Assembly: GCF_019977655.1 (NCBI RefSeq)
Contig: NZ_AP024849.1
Location: 3,195,001 to 3,259,000 of the forward strand
Source: Clostridium gelidum
GTDB lineage: Bacteria > Bacillota > Clostridia > Clostridiales > Clostridiaceae
Length of the DNA: 64,000 nt
Reading direction: 5' to 3'
Position numbers and translations under genes: made by a program. The first letter of the stretch is position 1; each line of letters starts with the position of its first letter. The notes beneath the pieces are model-generated. The model searched no databases, was not told where the DNA came from, and saw only the letters and a list, made by a program, of their open reading frames with translations. Positions 62,179 through 64,000 of this stretch are shown here, piece by piece.

Positions 62179-62628
62179 TTAAAGATAATCATTAGTTATA
62201 GTCATTATACCAGAAACTAAATTTCCTACTTCTTCACTTGACAATATAACTTTTAAAGTATCTATAAATGATTTTTCAGTCTTAACTATAACTTCACAAG
62301 TCTCTTCCTCACATTCAACATCATTAATTTGATTCAAAATAGGGTTTACTTCATCAAAAACATGACCTTCTAACACGATAAAACTAGGATAAATAATTGC
62401 ATCATGACTTAATGAAAATAATTTATAACTATAATCTTCAAAATATTTTGCTTTTAACACATATACTAACTCAAAACTTCCCCGTTTATGTCCATTCGTT
62501 TTATTAATCACTTCTGTAAAAACATATCCTCCAGTTTCCTTTTCAAGATAGGCTGATTGTTCCTCCAATATTTTCTTTGGTGTATTAATACTTTTTTTAT
62601 CTAAATTCTTTCCCCAAAAACTTTCCAT
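62179..62628 (-). CDS. Hypothetical partner of EEP-family protein
   Basis: 149 residues, acidic, with SLSHDAIIYPSFIVLEGHVFDEVNPILNQINDVE and EEETCEVIVKTEKSFIDTLKVIL. It starts three bases after the EEP gene stop, and its ribosome site GGAGG lies in the last codons of that gene. Such coupling suggests that both proteins work together. No family recognised. Confidence 0.62.
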   Translation of the reverse strand: MESFWGKNLDKKSINTPKKILEEQSAYLEKETGGYVFTEVINKTNGHKRGSFELVYVLKAKYFEDYSYKLFSLSHDAIIYPSFIVLEGHVFDEVNPILNQINDVECEEETCEVIVKTEKSFIDTLKVILSSEEVGNLVSGIMTITNDYL

Positions 62629-62631
62629 ATA

Positions 62632-63429
62632 TTATACCTCCATCACCGAAAATTCTATTGGTAAATGGTCACTTACCATTATTCGTGTATTATTTTTTAC
62701 TAGTATATCATCTTCAATTTGAGTTATTATATTTAGCTTTTCTTCTTCAAAACGTGAAATAAGTTGTGGTCTTATGATTACTTGGTCAAAAATATGCCAA
62801 AAAATTTCTTCTGCCGTACTTCCAGAATAATAATATGTACCCGCTACCCCTTGAAAGTCTCCAAATTTATTCCACATTGGATTATAAAACATATTATACT
62901 CTCTTTGTTTAACAGTCCTCTTAATCTTCAAAGCAACATCTTTTGATGATACAGAGTGTAATCCTGTAATTTTAGTCATACACCCTTCAAAAGGGTCAGC
63001 ATTAAAATCTCCAACTATTATAGTGTTATTAGTTTTATATTTACATTCTAGTTTTTCTATGTGACTTACAATCTCTGATATCTCTATTCTTCTGTCTTCA
63101 TCTTCTGCATAAAGTTTGCTTGGTAAATGAACCGCTGCTATTATTTGCTTTTCACTTTTATTAACTTCAAGTATTTTTATAGTATAATATTCTGTCTCAT
63201 TACAATGTTTTATCTTATTAGGTTTACTCTTTGACAGGATTTTTATTCTTTTGCAATTACTCATAATTTTGTACATTATAATTTTATTACTTTGCATTTT
63301 TTTTAATAAATCATTAATATCATCTCCATATTCAGCAAGTATAATCATATCATAATCATTCTTTACCGATAATTTCACTATATAATCATTAATAATTTCT
63401 TTATTAGCATTCCAAAATAAATATTTCAA
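62632..63429 (-). CDS. Endonuclease/exonuclease/phosphatase (EEP) family protein
   Basis: 265 residues from a TTG start (GAGGTG ahead). EEP metal and catalytic positions can be followed: Asn in FWNANKE, Glu in MIILAEYGDD, His in AAVHLPSK, GDFNADP with Asp and Asn, and the final SDHLPIEF. These enzymes hydrolyse phosphodiesters in DNA, RNA or lipids. The gene is coupled with an unknown 149-residue protein in an accessory block, where a nucleic acid substrate seems more likely. Confidence 0.85.
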   Translation of the reverse strand: MKYLFWNANKEIINDYIVKLSVKNDYDMIILAEYGDDINDLLKKMQSNKIIMYKIMSNCKRIKILSKSKPNKIKHCNETEYYTIKILEVNKSEKQIIAAVHLPSKLYAEDEDRRIEISEIVSHIEKLECKYKTNNTIIVGDFNADPFEGCMTKITGLHSVSSKDVALKIKRTVKQREYNMFYNPMWNKFGDFQGVAGTYYYSGSTAEEIFWHIFDQVIIRPQLISRFEEEKLNIITQIEDDILVKNNTRIMVSDHLPIEFSVMEV

Positions 63430-63610
63430 TTTGGCACACCTCTATCTAACTAAAACATATAACCACGTAGTAGTATATGCACTTCTTATTTTTATAAAAT
63501 TTCATTATTAAACTAATTATATATCCTTTGTTACAAACTGTAAATCAGCATTCCTTAATCATGATACTTTTTCGTCGTTAAAATATCAATTTTATTTAGT
63601 AACTCAAATA

Positions 63611-63653
63611 AAAACAGAAGTGGTATAAAACTTCATTTATACTACTTCTGTTT
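63611..63653 (-). terminator. Terminator of the 63664 gene
   Basis: AAACAGAAGT/ACTTCTGTTT with inner GTATAAA/TTTATAC-like pairing (63612-63653). Confidence 0.75.
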
Positions 63654-63663
63654 CCATGATTAT

Positions 63664-63993
63664 TTATTTTATTTCAACATCTTGACAATATAAATATCCA
63701 CTTTTTGCATTAGCTTTTAAGTCTTTTGAAAATATTTCAACGGCTCTCTGTCTATCTATAGCACTTTCATTAAATGCAACAGATAAATCCAACATATATA
63801 GGAGTCCTCTTACTCCTCCTTCTGTATAATATTTTCTTCTTCTAGTTCTTCCCTTATCATGTAAAGCACCTTGCATTATTAAATTTCCATACGTATTTGC
63901 TTGTAATCTTGATATAGTAAAATACACATTAGCTGGTATTTTATTTATTTTGCTTTTATTTTCTGTTTCAGTTTTTTTATTTCTTTTGCTCAA
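63664..63993 (-). CDS. Hypothetical protein, possibly cut by window edge
   Basis: At least 109 residues. The proposed TTG at 63991-63993 lies at the very edge and the frame is open beyond it, so the real start may be outside. Basic N-terminus (SKRNKKTETENKSKINK), then FTISRLQANTYGNLIMQGAL and a helix-rich part with DLSVAFNESAIDRQRAVEIF. Family not recognised. Confidence 0.5.
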   Translation of the reverse strand: MSKRNKKTETENKSKINKIPANVYFTISRLQANTYGNLIMQGALHDKGRTRRRKYYTEGGVRGLLYMLDLSVAFNESAIDRQRAVEIFSKDLKANAKSGYLYCQDVEIK

Positions 63994-64000
63994 CTTAGAT

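Overview
The window is very AT-rich, with Clostridium-type genes, strong purine-rich ribosome binding sites and short intergenic terminators. Its iron-type alcohol dehydrogenase, AcoR-type sigma-54 activator, B12-dependent ribonucleotide reductase, RNase J and Spo0A-type DNA-binding domain point to a chromosome of Clostridium sensu stricto, probably a solvent-forming species close to C. beijerinckii. The species is inferred; the genus-level placement is fairly secure. I saw no rRNA, tRNA, CRISPR array or complete insertion sequence. No complete prophage was found either.

Layout. 0-11.4 kb: an HD phosphohydrolase (cut by the window edge), a VOC protein, a GNAT acetyltransferase, a MarR-controlled heterodimeric ABC exporter, a DUF1905-nitroreductase fusion with an AraC/GyrI-type regulator, then HD-GYP, EamA, flavodoxin and DUF3793 genes behind two Fur-like boxes. 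11.4-16 kb: a gene-poor accessory stretch with three hairpins sharing one loop, unknown genes, coding remnants and a TIR-domain protein. 16-24 kb: NudC, a GNAT protein and a tightly overlapping six-gene operon joining an ABC ATPase, three permeases (one fused to an M1-type peptidase), an ECF sigma factor and a small membrane protein. 24-33 kb: class II ribonucleotide reductase, a YhhN membrane protein, a secreted protein, a small zincin and a ppk2-eutH-pepP operon.

33-44 kb: alcohol dehydrogenase with a clear sigma-54 promoter, three activator-like sites and its AcoR-type activator; RNase J; a membrane MutS-like ATPase; and a TPR/double-AAA protein. Two 165-bp palindromic elements lie in the leaders of the dehydrogenase and the AAA gene, and a 74-bp short form lies in front of the ABC exporter gene near 5.5 kb. 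44-50 kb: acetyltransferase, a MerR-methyltransferase gene broken by one in-frame TAG, a DJ-1/PfpI protein, AraC/GyrI and MerR/GyrI regulators and a pair of tandem secreted paralogues.

50-64 kb: a histidine phosphatase, an MqsR/MqsA-like toxin-antitoxin pair with a Panacea domain, a secreted thioester-domain protein, a DUF1287 protein, a uracil permease, an amidase with wall-binding repeats, a stand-alone Spo0A effector domain, and a terminal accessory block almost wholly on the minus strand. That block has a PD-(D/E)XK-like protein, an HNH nuclease, several Cys-rich or zinc-ribbon unknowns, and an EEP-family phosphoesterase coupled to an unknown partner. It has the look of a defence or mobile-element island, but no family there was confirmed by search.
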